A stretch of DNA of 64,000 bases from Duganella sp. BJB480 (GCA_003416985.1 QVIN01000008.1:1-64000); one strand, 5' to 3'; counted from the stretch's first letter, positions 7,868 through 16,587 are shown. The notes: generated by a model from the letters alone, not told the origin. Numbers and translations are program-made.

Positions 7868-8710
7868 TCACGGCATCGGACCGGCGCCCTGGGATGTCGC
7901 GCCAGCCGCGCCGCCACTGACAAAGGTGACATCGATCGCCGCGTGGTCGGAAGGATTGCCGGCCGCCGCCCCGTACAACGACGCGCTCTGCACCACCAGC
8001 TTGCGCGAATAGACGAAGTCGATGGTCGATGCCTCGAACGTCGGTCCGATGAAGTCCTTGCCGGCCTTGACCGCCGCCAGGCCATGCGCGGCGAACGCCT
8101 GCTCGATCGCCGCCGACTGCTCGGCGTTGCGCTCGAAGTTGTTGAAGTCGCCCGTCACGATCAGCGGCACATCGCCTGCGGCGTAGGTGCTCAGGTAGCG
8201 GCCGATGCTGCGCGAATCGGCGACGTGGGCTGCATATTGGCCGCCGTTGCAGTCCGCATGCCCGCCCCAGGCGATGCACAAATGGGTGGTGGCGATCACC
8301 ACCGTCTCGCCGCTCGCCTTGTTGCGGAACTGGCTGAACACCGCCAGGCGCTCGCCGCCGCCGTCCGCGCTGACCGCGATCCTGGACCACGGCGCGCCGC
8401 CCGGTTCCCAGCGCGTGCTGTCGTAGAAGATCGAGGCGTCCTGAAGTTCGCCGGCCAGCTTGTAGTCCGGGCTGAGCTGGTAGCGGTCGTCCGTCAGCCG
8501 GTATTCGTTCTCCTGGGTGGTGACGAAATCGTGGCGTTGCTGGTTGACGTACTGCGACAGCTTGACGATCGGTGGCGGTTGTTTGGCCGGGTCCATCGCC
8601 GACCAGGAAAACAGATTGGCCTGCAACACGCGGATGGTGCCGGCCTGGGCCGCGTTCGCCGCGGCCAGCGCCAGGATCAGCAAGAGATGAGGGTATTTTT
8701 TCGGGTGCAT
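7868..8710 (-). CDS. Exported endonuclease/exonuclease/phosphatase-family protein
   Basis: A 280-aa protein of the DNase I-like EEP superfamily with a signal peptide (MHPKKYPHLLLILALAAANA, cleavage near AQA-GT). Metal and catalytic motifs fit the fold: LQANLF (Asn), TQENEYR (Glu), TTHLCI (His), TGDFNNFERN (Asp/Asn) and PSDHAAIDV (terminal Asp-His). It is therefore a periplasmic or secreted metal-dependent nuclease or phosphodiesterase; the substrate cannot be told. The start at 8710 gives a clean signal peptide, so an upstream in-frame extension was not used. The next gene upstream (carbonic anhydrase) is about 200 bp away. Confidence 0.88.
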   Translation of the reverse strand: MHPKKYPHLLLILALAAANAAQAGTIRVLQANLFSWSAMDPAKQPPPIVKLSQYVNQQRHDFVTTQENEYRLTDDRYQLSPDYKLAGELQDASIFYDSTRWEPGGAPWSRIAVSADGGGERLAVFSQFRNKASGETVVIATTHLCIAWGGHADCNGGQYAAHVADSRSIGRYLSTYAAGDVPLIVTGDFNNFERNAEQSAAIEQAFAAHGLAAVKAGKDFIGPTFEASTIDFVYSRKLVVQSASLYGAAAGNPSDHAAIDVTFVSGGAAGATSQGAGPMP

Positions 8711-8909
8711 GTCCGGCAGCGCGCTCTCGGGTTGGTGACGCACGGTGTATGCATCGGCCGCCAGATGATAGCGTGTTCCGTCGGCCGGGGGAATCGGCCG
8801 ATACAACCGGCCGCTCTATGGCATAGACTGACCACGTGACGAACCCGCCGAGGGTCCGCTGGCCATGCAAGGCCGGCGCTACGAATCGCCGGCCCGGCGA
8901 CGGCCGGCG

Positions 8910-9662
8910 CTATTCGCTGACCTCGACCACGCGGCCGTTCAATGGCTGCACGGGACGCGCATTCATTTTGTAAAGCTTGTGGAATTCGGCCAGCTGTTTC
9001 TTCGACAGCTCGACCGGTGTGCGCAGCACCTGCCAGCGCACGCCGTCGCTGCACGGCGGCGTCGTCAACGAGCCCATGAACTTGAAGTAGGCGTGGTTGG
9101 CGGGCAGCACGTCGGCCGGGTTGAAGCTGGCCAGCTGCACCGGCTTGCCCTCGGCCGGCAGCGCGTCGAACACCGGCGCCAGCGTCTTGTTCTCGGCGCC
9201 CTCCTTGAACAGCACGGCGACCACCGACAGCTTGCCGTCCGCGCTCTTGTGGACGAAGTGCGCCACCATCGGATAATTGACGCCGTTGATCTTTTCCTCG
9301 CTCGGCGTGTGGAAGTGGAACTGCAGCAGGTTGGCGCTGTCGTCGCCCGCCTTCAGCGCGCTGCCGGGCGGCAGGTTGATCTGCACCGTGTGGCCGTTGT
9401 TGATCATCTCGGCGGGGCCGGCCGCGTAGTTGAAAGCCAGCGGGGCCAACGGCGCCTTCTTGGCGTTGCGCTCTTCGATATTGATCGGCGACTGTTCCTT
9501 GCTCAGTTTGCAGGCGGTGTTCGCCGCGTCCAGCTCGGCCCAATGCGCCGGGTCGCCTTTGCCCTGATAGCCCCAGTGCGGATGCTCGGCATGGTCTTGT
9601 GCGTAGGCGGCGCATGACAAGGCCAGCATGGCGCCCATGGCGAGGATATTCGTTTTTTTCAT
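8910..9662 (-). CDS. Alpha-class carbonic anhydrase, periplasmic
   Basis: A 250-aa alpha carbonic anhydrase with a signal peptide (MKKTNILAMGAMLALSCAAYA). It interconverts CO2 and bicarbonate in the periplasm. Active-site blocks are present: HWGYQG near the N-terminus, KEQSPINIEE, QFHFHTPSEE with the first two zinc histidines, MVAHFVHKS with the third, and SLTTPPCSDGVRW with the CO2-site Thr-Thr. ATG at 9662 has AGGGAGAACC upstream. It is transcribed away from the LysR gene that ends at 9749. Confidence 0.95.
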   Translation of the reverse strand: MKKTNILAMGAMLALSCAAYAQDHAEHPHWGYQGKGDPAHWAELDAANTACKLSKEQSPINIEERNAKKAPLAPLAFNYAAGPAEMINNGHTVQINLPPGSALKAGDDSANLLQFHFHTPSEEKINGVNYPMVAHFVHKSADGKLSVVAVLFKEGAENKTLAPVFDALPAEGKPVQLASFNPADVLPANHAYFKFMGSLTTPPCSDGVRWQVLRTPVELSKKQLAEFHKLYKMNARPVQPLNGRVVEVSE

Positions 9663-9748
9663 AGGTTCTCCCTTTCAGTTCAACAGTTATATGCCACGTC
9701 ATCCGGTCTGTTTCAGCATTCGATACTATGCCCGTCAAAAATTATTGG

Positions 9749-10678
9749 CTAGGAAAATCCTGCTTTATGCGCCCGAAAAGAGACGCTGCGTTCATTTTCC
9801 CGGCGCCCGGCTTCCTTCAGCCACTCGGTGAATATCGTCACGCGCGCGGATGCCTGCCTGCGGCCGATCGCATACGAATAGCTACCGCTGTCCACCGGCC
9901 CTGAAAGACACCGCAGCGCCTCGATGTCGAGCGTGGCGCGCGCAAACGCCTCGGGCACCACCAGCGCGCCGAGCCCCTGGACGGCGGCCTGGATCGCCAA
10001 CACCGTGTTGTCCAGCTCCAGCGTCGGCTCCAGCGCGCCGGCGTCCAGGCCGTGCGCGCCGCACCAGCCCGGCCACAGGTCGGGACGGGAGCGGGTGCCG
10101 ATGCGCGGCGCCTTGCCCAGCCAGCGCAGCTGCTCCACCTTGCGCGCGGCCATGCCCGACATGAAGGCGGGACTTGCAACCAGCACGGAACGCTCCCGCA
10201 TGAACGTCTGGAACGGCAGGCCGCGCAATTCCGCCACGTCGCGCCGCAGGAACACGTCGGCCGGCGAGGCCGGGTCGATGTCGCCCTCCACGGTGCGGAT
10301 CTGCACGTTCAATCGCGGGTGGCGCTCGCGGAACGCCGGCAGCTGCGGGATCAGCCAGTGCATCGCCAGCGTCACGCTGGTGTCGACCAGGATGGACGCC
10401 TGGCGCCGTGCACGCCCGCCGGTATCGAGCGCCTCCTTGATCGCCGCCATCTTCGCGCCCACGCCGTCGTGCAGCTTGCGCCCGGCCGGCGTCAGCGTCG
10501 CCGGGGCGCCGGCGTTGCGGTCGAACAGCACCTGCCGCAGGTGGGCTTCCAGCGACCGGACCTGCCGGCTGACCGCGCCCGGCGTCAGGTGCAGCGCCTG
10601 CGCGGCCTGGCGGAAGCCGCCCTCCTGCACGACGACGCAAAAGACATGCAGGGCATTGAGTGGCAGTTGAAGTGACAT
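9749..10678 (-). CDS. LysR-family transcriptional regulator
   Basis: A 309-aa LysR-type regulator. Residues ~8-66 form the winged HTH (NALHVFCVVVQEGGFRQAAQ, then HLTPGAVSRQVRSLE), as in the GcvA/AmpR-like subgroup. The remaining ~220 residues form the two-lobed effector domain. It is divergent from the LysE-family exporter starting at 10792 with about 110 bp between, an arrangement in which LysR proteins commonly activate the neighbouring exporter gene. The effector may be the exported amino acid; this is inference. Confidence 0.92.
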   Translation of the reverse strand: MSLQLPLNALHVFCVVVQEGGFRQAAQALHLTPGAVSRQVRSLEAHLRQVLFDRNAGAPATLTPAGRKLHDGVGAKMAAIKEALDTGGRARRQASILVDTSVTLAMHWLIPQLPAFRERHPRLNVQIRTVEGDIDPASPADVFLRRDVAELRGLPFQTFMRERSVLVASPAFMSGMAARKVEQLRWLGKAPRIGTRSRPDLWPGWCGAHGLDAGALEPTLELDNTVLAIQAAVQGLGALVVPEAFARATLDIEALRCLSGPVDSGSYSYAIGRRQASARVTIFTEWLKEAGRRENERSVSFRAHKAGFS

Positions 10679-10791
10679 GGCGGTCCGCTAGTGTTGAGAA
10701 ATACTCAACGCATCATACCAAAAACTCGTTTGCCCGCCGGCGGGCGGCAACGCATCATTGCGGCCATGGTGCACAACAGGGAGGACAGGCG

Positions 10792-11421
10792 ATGGGCGAG
10801 GCGTATTGGTTGTTTGTGGTCATGGTGGTGTTCACCGTCGCCAGCCCCGGTCCCGGCGTGCTGATGACGCTCGATAACGCGGTCGCCGGCGGCTGGCGCG
10901 CGGCGATGCAGGGCGTGCTGGGACTGGCGCTCGGCGCGGCGCTGATGGCAGGCCTGTCCTCGGCCGGCATCGGCTTGCTGATCCGTTCCTCGCCGGCGCT
11001 GTTCCAGCTGCTCAAATACGCGGGCGTCGCCTACCTGTTCCACCTGTCGTTCAAGACCTGGCGGCGCGATCCGAAGACGCCAGCGCCCACGGGCCGCCGC
11101 GAGACCGCCCCCGCCGCCGGCGCGGCCCGCAAGCGCCTGCTGGACGGCGCGCTGCTCCAGACCAGCAATCCCAAGTCGCTGTTCTTCTTCCTGTCCGTGC
11201 TGCCGCAGGTCGCCCGCGGCGCGGGCGGGCAGCCGCTGTGGCAGGTGCTGGCGGTGGCGACCTATTGCATCGCGCTGGTCCTGATCCACGGGGTGTATGC
11301 GGGCCTGGCCGCCAGGGCCGGCGCCTGGCTGAGCCGCCCCGGCAGCGCGCGGCTGCTGTCGCGCCTGAGCGCGCTCATGTTCTTCGCGTTCGGCGTCACG
11401 ATGCTGACGCTGAAGATGTGA
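10792..11421 (+). CDS. LysE/RhtB-family exporter
   Basis: A 209-aa inner-membrane exporter with about six hydrophobic segments and the LysE family N-terminal pattern VASPGPGVLMTLDNAVAGGW. The later motif QTSNPKSLFFFLSVLPQ is also typical. Family members export amino acids or small metabolites. The start at 10792 was chosen because GGAGGACAGGCG precedes it. The 3' end overlaps the diguanylate cyclase gene convergently by 26 bp. Its likely regulator is the divergent LysR protein. Confidence 0.92.
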   Translation: MGEAYWLFVVMVVFTVASPGPGVLMTLDNAVAGGWRAAMQGVLGLALGAALMAGLSSAGIGLLIRSSPALFQLLKYAGVAYLFHLSFKTWRRDPKTPAPTGRRETAPAAGAARKRLLDGALLQTSNPKSLFFFLSVLPQVARGAGGQPLWQVLAVATYCIALVLIHGVYAGLAARAGAWLSRPGSARLLSRLSALMFFAFGVTMLTLKM

Positions 11422-13012
11422 GCTCCGGCGATTCCCACCCCGGCCCGACGATGTTGGAGGCGACGCGGTTGCGGCCCTGCGACTTGGCGCGGTACAGCGC
11501 CTGGTCGGCGGCCTCGATCAGATCGACCGGCTCGGATTCGAAACGCACCGGCGCGAACGACTCGACCCCGGCGCTGAGCGTCACATGGCCGGTGGGATTG
11601 CCGGGGTGCTTCAGTTGCAGCGCCTCGATGGCGGCCAGGATTTTCGCGGCCACGGCGACGGCGCCCGCCACGTCGGTCCCCGGCAGCAGCACCGCCAGCT
11701 CCTCACCGCCATAGCGCGCGGCGACGTCGCCCGGCCGGTGCTTGCTGGCGGCGACCACCCTGCCGATCGCCTTCAGGCACTCGTCGCCGGCGGCGTGGCC
11801 GTACATATCGTTGTACTGCTTGAAGCAGTCGACATCGAGCATGACCAGCGCCAGCGGACTGCCGCTGCGCATGGCACGGCTGAATTCGTTCTGCAGCGCG
11901 GTGTCGAAATGGCGGCGGTTGCTCAAGCCGGTCAGGCCGTCCTGCATGGCCAGCCGTTCCAGCTCGTGGTTCAGCGCCTCCAGCCCGTTGCGGGCCTGTA
12001 CCAGTTCGTCCTCCGCCTGGATCCGCCACCGGATCTGGCGCACCAGCCGCACGCCCAGCATGCCGGTCACCAGCACCAGCAGCAGGATGCCGCCGCTGTC
12101 CAGGTACACATCGTCGCGCCACTGCGCCAGCGCCTCGGCCCTGGACAGCGCCGCCGAGACGACCAGCGGATATTGATCCAGGCGCCGGTAGCTGTTAATC
12201 CGCGTCACGCCGTCCTGGGCCGACGGGAAGGTGACGGTGCCGGCGGCGGCCCTCGGCAGGTAGTAGCTAAAGAGCGGCAATTTCGAGATGTCGCGCCCCA
12301 GCGATTTTTCGTTGAAGGGCCGGCGCACCAGCAGGATGCCGTCCTCCAGCGCCAGCTGGATGGCGCCCTCCTGTCCGATATTGAAGCGCTGGAAGTACTT
12401 CTGGAAATACTCCATGTTGATGGTGGCCAGCACCACCCCGCCGAAGCCGCCGTCCGGCCGGTTGTAGCGGCGCGACACCGTCACGATCCAGTCGCCGGTC
12501 GATTTGCTGCGCACGGGCGGGCCGATGTGGATGCCCCGGCCCGCATGTTCGCGGTGGTAGATGAAGTACTCGCGGTCCGAGTTGTTCTGCCCGCGCAGCA
12601 GCACCGGCTGCGAGTTGACCAGCCAGCGGCCATCGTCGCCGTAGATGAATATCCCGTGCAGCTGCGGCAGTTCGGCGACGCGGTGCACCAGCAGGTCGTG
12701 GATGCGGCCGAATTCCCGTCCCGCCGGGTCCTGGTGTTCGATGCGCTCCACCAGTCCGACCAGCACCGTGTCGGCCTCCTTGATGGTGTCGTAGGCATGC
12801 TGCGCCACCGCCTCGGCGAGGTTGGCGGCCGCCGTTTCCGATTCCTTCAACTGGATCGTCCGGGCGCGCACGCTGAGCCAGGCCTGCACGCCGATCAGCG
12901 ACACGCACACCAGGACCACGAGGAAGATGGCCAGGAACATGGTGGGCAGCCGGTTCCGCCCCTGGGCGGCGGGCTGGCCGGGCGGCTGTTCCGGCGTGTT
13001 GCTCGACATCAT
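11396..13012 (-). CDS. Membrane diguanylate cyclase with periplasmic Cache-type sensor
   Basis: A 538-aa protein: TM1 at ~24-46, a large periplasmic domain (~47-300, double-Cache-like, with REYFIYHRE and GGVVLATINMEYF), TM2 at ~312-332, then a GGDEF domain (~360-520). The active-site loop reads YGGEELAV (GGEEL, active type), and the metal-binding MLDVDCFKQYND is intact, so it should make c-di-GMP from GTP. No inhibitory RxxD is obvious before GGEEL. ATG at 13012 was chosen because GAGG lies 8 nt upstream, whereas the in-frame GTG at 13021 overlaps that site. Confidence 0.93.
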   Translation of the reverse strand: MMSSNTPEQPPGQPAAQGRNRLPTMFLAIFLVVLVCVSLIGVQAWLSVRARTIQLKESETAAANLAEAVAQHAYDTIKEADTVLVGLVERIEHQDPAGREFGRIHDLLVHRVAELPQLHGIFIYGDDGRWLVNSQPVLLRGQNNSDREYFIYHREHAGRGIHIGPPVRSKSTGDWIVTVSRRYNRPDGGFGGVVLATINMEYFQKYFQRFNIGQEGAIQLALEDGILLVRRPFNEKSLGRDISKLPLFSYYLPRAAAGTVTFPSAQDGVTRINSYRRLDQYPLVVSAALSRAEALAQWRDDVYLDSGGILLLVLVTGMLGVRLVRQIRWRIQAEDELVQARNGLEALNHELERLAMQDGLTGLSNRRHFDTALQNEFSRAMRSGSPLALVMLDVDCFKQYNDMYGHAAGDECLKAIGRVVAASKHRPGDVAARYGGEELAVLLPGTDVAGAVAVAAKILAAIEALQLKHPGNPTGHVTLSAGVESFAPVRFESEPVDLIEAADQALYRAKSQGRNRVASNIVGPGWESPELTSSASAS

Positions 13013-13184
13013 AGGCGGCACCTCGAAGTGTCATCGACCAGGCAAAGACCAAGTATGTGCGATTTACGGGGATGAAAACTCTCACATTATCACAGCGGGC
13101 GGGGTCATTTCCTTCAATACGGCGGCGGCCGCGCCGCGTATCGTCCGCCCCGGTACTGTCAATTCTTATCGGAGCCCCCCCACC

Positions 13185-13808
13185 ATGACCATCCTGCTTT
13201 CCATGGCCGCCTTCGCGCTGGCCTCATCGATCACCCCCGGCCCGGTCAACATCGTCGCGCTGAGCAGCGGCGCGCGGCACGGCCTGCGCGCCAGCCTGCG
13301 CCACGTGACCGGGGCCACCGTCGGCTTCACCGCGCTGCTGCTGCTGACCGGCCTGGGACTGCACGAACTGCTGGCGCGCGCGCCGGCGCTGACGCGGGCG
13401 ATCCAGCTGGCCGGCGTGGCCTTCCTGCTGTTCATGGCCTGGAAGCTGGCGCGCGACGACGGCGCGCTCGCGTCCGGCGGCCACGGCAAGCGGCCGTCGC
13501 TGGCGATGGGCGCGGCCATGCAGTGGCTCAATCCGAAAGCCTGGGTGGCGGCGGTGGCGGGCATGGGCGCGTTCGCGGCCGACGGCGACGCCGCGCTGGT
13601 GTGGCGGTTCGCCGCGCTGTACTTCGTGATCTGCTATGCCTCGATCGCCTGCTGGGCCTACGCCGGCGCCTTCCTCGGCCGGCGCCTGGCCGATCCGGCC
13701 GGCATGCGCCGCTTCAACCGCGCCATGGCGCTGCTGCTGGCGGCCAGCGCGCTCTACCTGCTGCTCAGCGCAGGTACTGCCCCGGCGTCGCCGCCAGCAG
13801 CTGCTTGA
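13185..13808 (+). CDS. LysE/RhtB-family exporter
   Basis: A 207-aa inner-membrane exporter of the LysE superfamily. It begins MTILLSMAAFALASSITPGP and carries TPGPVNIVALSSGARHG, and has MQWLNPKAWVAAVAG as the central motif. About six hydrophobic segments are visible. A GGAGC sequence lies about 10 nt before the ATG. Its 3' end overlaps the AraC gene convergently by 44 bp; the last ~15 codons (AGTAPASPPAAA) are a low-complexity tail inside that overlap. The adjacent AraC protein is a plausible controller. Confidence 0.9.
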   Translation: MTILLSMAAFALASSITPGPVNIVALSSGARHGLRASLRHVTGATVGFTALLLLTGLGLHELLARAPALTRAIQLAGVAFLLFMAWKLARDDGALASGGHGKRPSLAMGAAMQWLNPKAWVAAVAGMGAFAADGDAALVWRFAALYFVICYASIACWAYAGAFLGRRLADPAGMRRFNRAMALLLAASALYLLLSAGTAPASPPAAA

Positions 13809-14580
13809 AGGTGCGCTGGAAATGCGCCTGGTCGGCGAAGCCAGTCGCCAGCGCGACGTCGGCGATCGCCGCGCCGCCCTTGAGCAGGCCGCGCGCCAGC
13901 TGGATGCGGCGGTTCAGCAGGTAGGCGTGCGGCGTCATGCCGTAGCGCTTGCGGAAGGCGCGGATCAGGTAGGACGGCGACAGCCCGGCCGCGCCGCAGA
14001 TATCCTCCAGCTTCAGCGCCGCCGCGCAGTGGTCGCGGATGTAGTCGGCCGCGCGGTCGAGCTTGCGGTTGGCCTCGCGCTCGACGATGGCCGCCGGGTC
14101 CAGGCTGGACTGCACCAGGCCGAAGAAGTCCACCGCCGCGCACTGCCGCAGCAGCTGGTCGGCGCCGTCCGCCGTCAGCACGTCGTAGAAGCGGTTGAAG
14201 CCCGCGTACAGCGCCGGCGCCGTGCTCATGGCCGCCGCGAACGGACGGAAATCGTGGAAGCCCCATTCGCGCTGCAGGTCCGCCAGCCAGGCGCGGTCCA
14301 CATACAGCATGCGGTAGGACCAGGTCTCGTCGGCGATCGGGTTGCAGGCGTGGACGTCGCCGGGATTCATCAGCACCACGGTGCCCGGCCCCACCTGCTG
14401 ACGCGAGGACCGGTTCAGGTAATCGGTGCGGCCGGCGCGGATCGCGCCGATCGAGAACGTCTCGTGCGCGTGCCTGCCGTAGCAAAGCTTGCGGCCGTCG
14501 CCGACCGTGCGGGCCTCGATGAAGGGCAGGCTGGCGTCGCGCCAGAAACGGGATCCGGGTTGGGGGTTCGGTTGTGGCAT
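13765..14580 (-). CDS. AraC-family transcriptional regulator
   Basis: A 271-aa AraC regulator with an N-terminal cupin (residues ~20-110; CYGRHAHETFSIG, VVLMNPGDVHACNP) and a C-terminal HTH pair (~170-271; ICGAAGLSPSYLIRAFRKRY and ALATGFADQAHFQRTFKQLL). This architecture is common in regulators of LysE-type exporters, and the gene overlaps such an exporter tail to tail. ATG at 14580 was used; ATG at 14598 would add six residues. The divergent TetR gene starts 90 bp away, so the two share an intergenic region. Confidence 0.9.
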   Translation of the reverse strand: MPQPNPQPGSRFWRDASLPFIEARTVGDGRKLCYGRHAHETFSIGAIRAGRTDYLNRSSRQQVGPGTVVLMNPGDVHACNPIADETWSYRMLYVDRAWLADLQREWGFHDFRPFAAAMSTAPALYAGFNRFYDVLTADGADQLLRQCAAVDFFGLVQSSLDPAAIVEREANRKLDRAADYIRDHCAAALKLEDICGAAGLSPSYLIRAFRKRYGMTPHAYLLNRRIQLARGLLKGGAAIADVALATGFADQAHFQRTFKQLLAATPGQYLR

Positions 14581-14633
14581 TCCGCCAGCATACCGCATCC
14601 CCGGACGCGGCGAAGCTGCTTTGGAGAAAACAC

Positions 14634-14648
14634 TAGACGACTGGTCTA
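14634..14648. promoter_or_regulatory. Palindromic TetR-type operator upstream of tetR
   Basis: TAGAC-GACTG-GTCTA is a 5-5-5 inverted repeat, 22 bp before the tetR ATG. A possible -10 (TATGAT, 14656-14661) follows, so bound repressor would block the promoter. The same site recurs before the YqhD-like gene at 15373-15387. The half-sites resemble the TAGACC...GGTCTA operator known for E. coli NemR. Confidence 0.75.
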
Positions 14649-14670
14649 ATTGTGCTATGATGGCGCCACC

Positions 14671-15267
14671 ATGACGACAGAACACCAAAACGTCCGCCAG
14701 CACATCCTGGACACGGGCAAGACCATCATCACCGGCAAAGGCTTTGCCGGCGTGGGCTTGAACGAGATCCTGACGGCGGCCGGCGTGCCCAAGGGCTCCT
14801 TCTACCACTACTTCAAGTCCAAGGAGCTGTTCGGCGAGGCGCTGCTGGACGACTATATCGAGCGCTACCTGGCGCAGATGGACGTCACGCTGAACCAGCC
14901 CGGCCAGAGCGCCGCGCGCTCGCTGATGGACTACTGGGCCAGCTGGGACGACCTCGATGCGGACAGTTGCGATTGCCGCTGCCTGGTGGTCAAGCTCAGC
15001 GGCGAAGTGGCGGACATGTCGGAAGCCATGCGCACCACGCTGCTGGAAGGCACCAACCGCATCGTCGGCCGGCTGGCCGGCAGCATCGAGCGGGCGATGG
15101 CGGACGGCTCGCTGCGCGACGTCGGCGATGCGCGGCACACGGCGCTGACACTGTACCAACTGTGGCTGGGCGCCGCGCTGCTGACCAAGCTGCGGCGCGA
15201 GCCCAGCGCGCTGCGCGCCGCCTGGCAAGCCACGCTGTCCATCCTCAACCTTGGGGGTCAAGTCTGA
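14671..15267 (+). CDS. TetR-family repressor (NemR-like)
   Basis: A 198-aa TetR regulator: N-terminal HTH (residues ~8-55; GVGLNEILTAAGVPKGSFYH and YFKSKELFGEAL) and a C-terminal ligand/dimer domain. Two cysteines close together (DSCDCRC, residues ~95-101) could sense electrophiles, as NemR cysteines do; that is inference. It is probably autoregulated through the operator at 14634-14648 and controls the reductase operon at 15403 through the operator at 15373-15387. The last codons (GGQV and the stop) lie inside the hairpin repeat that starts at 15254, so the native C-terminus may have been replaced. Confidence 0.9.
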   Translation: MTTEHQNVRQHILDTGKTIITGKGFAGVGLNEILTAAGVPKGSFYHYFKSKELFGEALLDDYIERYLAQMDVTLNQPGQSAARSLMDYWASWDDLDADSCDCRCLVVKLSGEVADMSEAMRTTLLEGTNRIVGRLAGSIERAMADGSLRDVGDARHTALTLYQLWLGAALLTKLRREPSALRAAWQATLSILNLGGQV

Positions 15268-15338
15268 CATTCGGACACGAGCTGTTCAGTAGCGGGCTGC
15301 TACTGAACAGCTCGTGTCCGAATGTCAGACTTGACCCC
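15254..15338. repeat. 85-bp perfect hairpin repeat, copy 1
   Basis: Two 40-bp arms (15254-15293 and 15299-15338) are perfectly complementary around the loop GGGCT. The arm begins GGGGTCAAGTCTGACATTCG and ends in TAGC. Copy 2 lies at 44398-44482. Right after the hairpin, TGACCCCATTT recurs at 15332, 15347 and 15361, a 14-15 bp tandem. The T-rich tail could let the hairpin end tetR transcription. It overlaps the tetR stop codon. Confidence 0.92.
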
Positions 15339-15372
15339 ATTTTTTGTGACCCCATTTTTTTGACCCCATTTC

Positions 15373-15387
15373 TAGACGACCAGTCTA
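15373..15387. promoter_or_regulatory. Palindromic TetR-type operator upstream of the YqhD-like gene
   Basis: TAGAC-GACCA-GTCTA repeats the operator seen at 14634-14648 (13 of 15 bases identical). It lies 15 bp before the ATG of the reductase, between the hairpin repeat and the ribosome binding site CAGGAG. Binding of the upstream TetR protein would repress the reductase and the Hsp31-like gene together. Confidence 0.75.
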
Positions 15388-15402
15388 ATATCAGGAGCCA
15401 GC

Positions 15403-16560
15403 ATGAAGAATTTTGAATTCCACAACCCCACCAAGATCGTCTTCGGCGCGGACACCGTCGCTCAACTGTCGCGTCTGGTGCCGGAATCGGCCCGCGTGCT
15501 GATCCTGTACGGCGGCGCCAGCGCCGAAAAGACCGGCACCCTGGCCGAGGTGCGCCGCGCCCTCGGCGCCCGCATCAGCCGCGAGTTCGGCGGCATCGAA
15601 CCCAATCCCAGCTACGAGACCCTGATGCGCGCCGTCGACCAGGTGCGCCGCGACGAGATCGACTTCCTGCTGGCGGTCGGCGGCGGCTCGGTCATCGACG
15701 GCACCAAGTTCGTCGCCGCCGCCGCGCTGTACGACGGCGAGCCCTGGGAGATCGCCCAGAGCGGCGGCGCCAAGGTACGCCGCGCCCTGCCCTTCGGCGC
15801 CGTGCTGACCCTGCCCGCCACCGGCTCGGAGATGAACAACGGCGCCGTGGTCACCCACAAGGCCACCCACGCCAAGCTGCCGTTCCGCAGCCCGCTGCTG
15901 TTCCCGCAGTTCTCGGTGCTCGATCCGGCCAAGACCTTCACTTTGCCGACCAAGCAGGTCGCCAACGGCCTGGTCGACGCCTTCGTCCACACGGTCGAGC
16001 AATACCTGACCTATCCGGTGCAGGCGCTGGCGCAGGACCGCTTCGCCGAGGGCCTGCTGCAGACGCTGGTCGAGATCGCGCCGCAAGCGCTGGCCGCGCC
16101 CGACGACTACGCCACCCGCGCCAACCTGATGTGGACCGCCACCCTGGCCCTCAACGGCCTGATCGGCGCCGGCGTGCCGCAGGACTGGGCCACCCACATG
16201 ATCGGCCACGAGCTCACCGCGCTGTACGACATCGACCACGCGCGCACGCTGGCGCTGGTGCTGCCGTCGTTGCTGGACGTACAGCGCGACAGCAAACACG
16301 CGAAGCTGCTGCAATACGGCGAGCGCGTCTGGGGCATCCGCGACGGCAGCGACGAGCAACGCATCGACGCCGCCATCGCCCGCACCCGCGCGTTCTTCGA
16401 AGGCCTGGGCATCCCGACCCGATTGTCTGCCTACCAGCTGGGCCAGGAGGCGGTCGAGGCCGTGCTGGCGCAACTGCAGGCGCACGGCATGACGAGCCTG
16501 GGCGAGCACCGCGACATCGACCTGGCCCGCAGCCGCCGCATCCTCGAAGCCGCACTGTAA
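15403..16560 (+). CDS. yqhD: Iron-containing alcohol dehydrogenase, YqhD-like aldehyde reductase
   Basis: A 385-aa group III metal-dependent alcohol dehydrogenase, very similar to E. coli YqhD (387 aa), an NADPH-dependent reductase of short aldehydes. Recognisable blocks are NPTKIVFGADTVAQL, LAVGGGSVIDGTKF (NADP binding), LPATGSEMNNGAV, VANGLVDAFVHTVEQYL and GHELTALYDIDHARTLAL; the last two carry the Asp and His metal ligands. ATG at 15403 follows CAGGAGCCAGC. It forms an operon with the Hsp31-like gene 27 bp downstream, under the TetR operator at 15373-15387. Cytoplasmic aldehyde detoxification is the likely role. Confidence 0.95.
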   Translation: MKNFEFHNPTKIVFGADTVAQLSRLVPESARVLILYGGASAEKTGTLAEVRRALGARISREFGGIEPNPSYETLMRAVDQVRRDEIDFLLAVGGGSVIDGTKFVAAAALYDGEPWEIAQSGGAKVRRALPFGAVLTLPATGSEMNNGAVVTHKATHAKLPFRSPLLFPQFSVLDPAKTFTLPTKQVANGLVDAFVHTVEQYLTYPVQALAQDRFAEGLLQTLVEIAPQALAAPDDYATRANLMWTATLALNGLIGAGVPQDWATHMIGHELTALYDIDHARTLALVLPSLLDVQRDSKHAKLLQYGERVWGIRDGSDEQRIDAAIARTRAFFEGLGIPTRLSAYQLGQEAVEAVLAQLQAHGMTSLGEHRDIDLARSRRILEAAL

Positions 16561-16587
16561 TTCCACCCCACACACAAAGGACACGAC

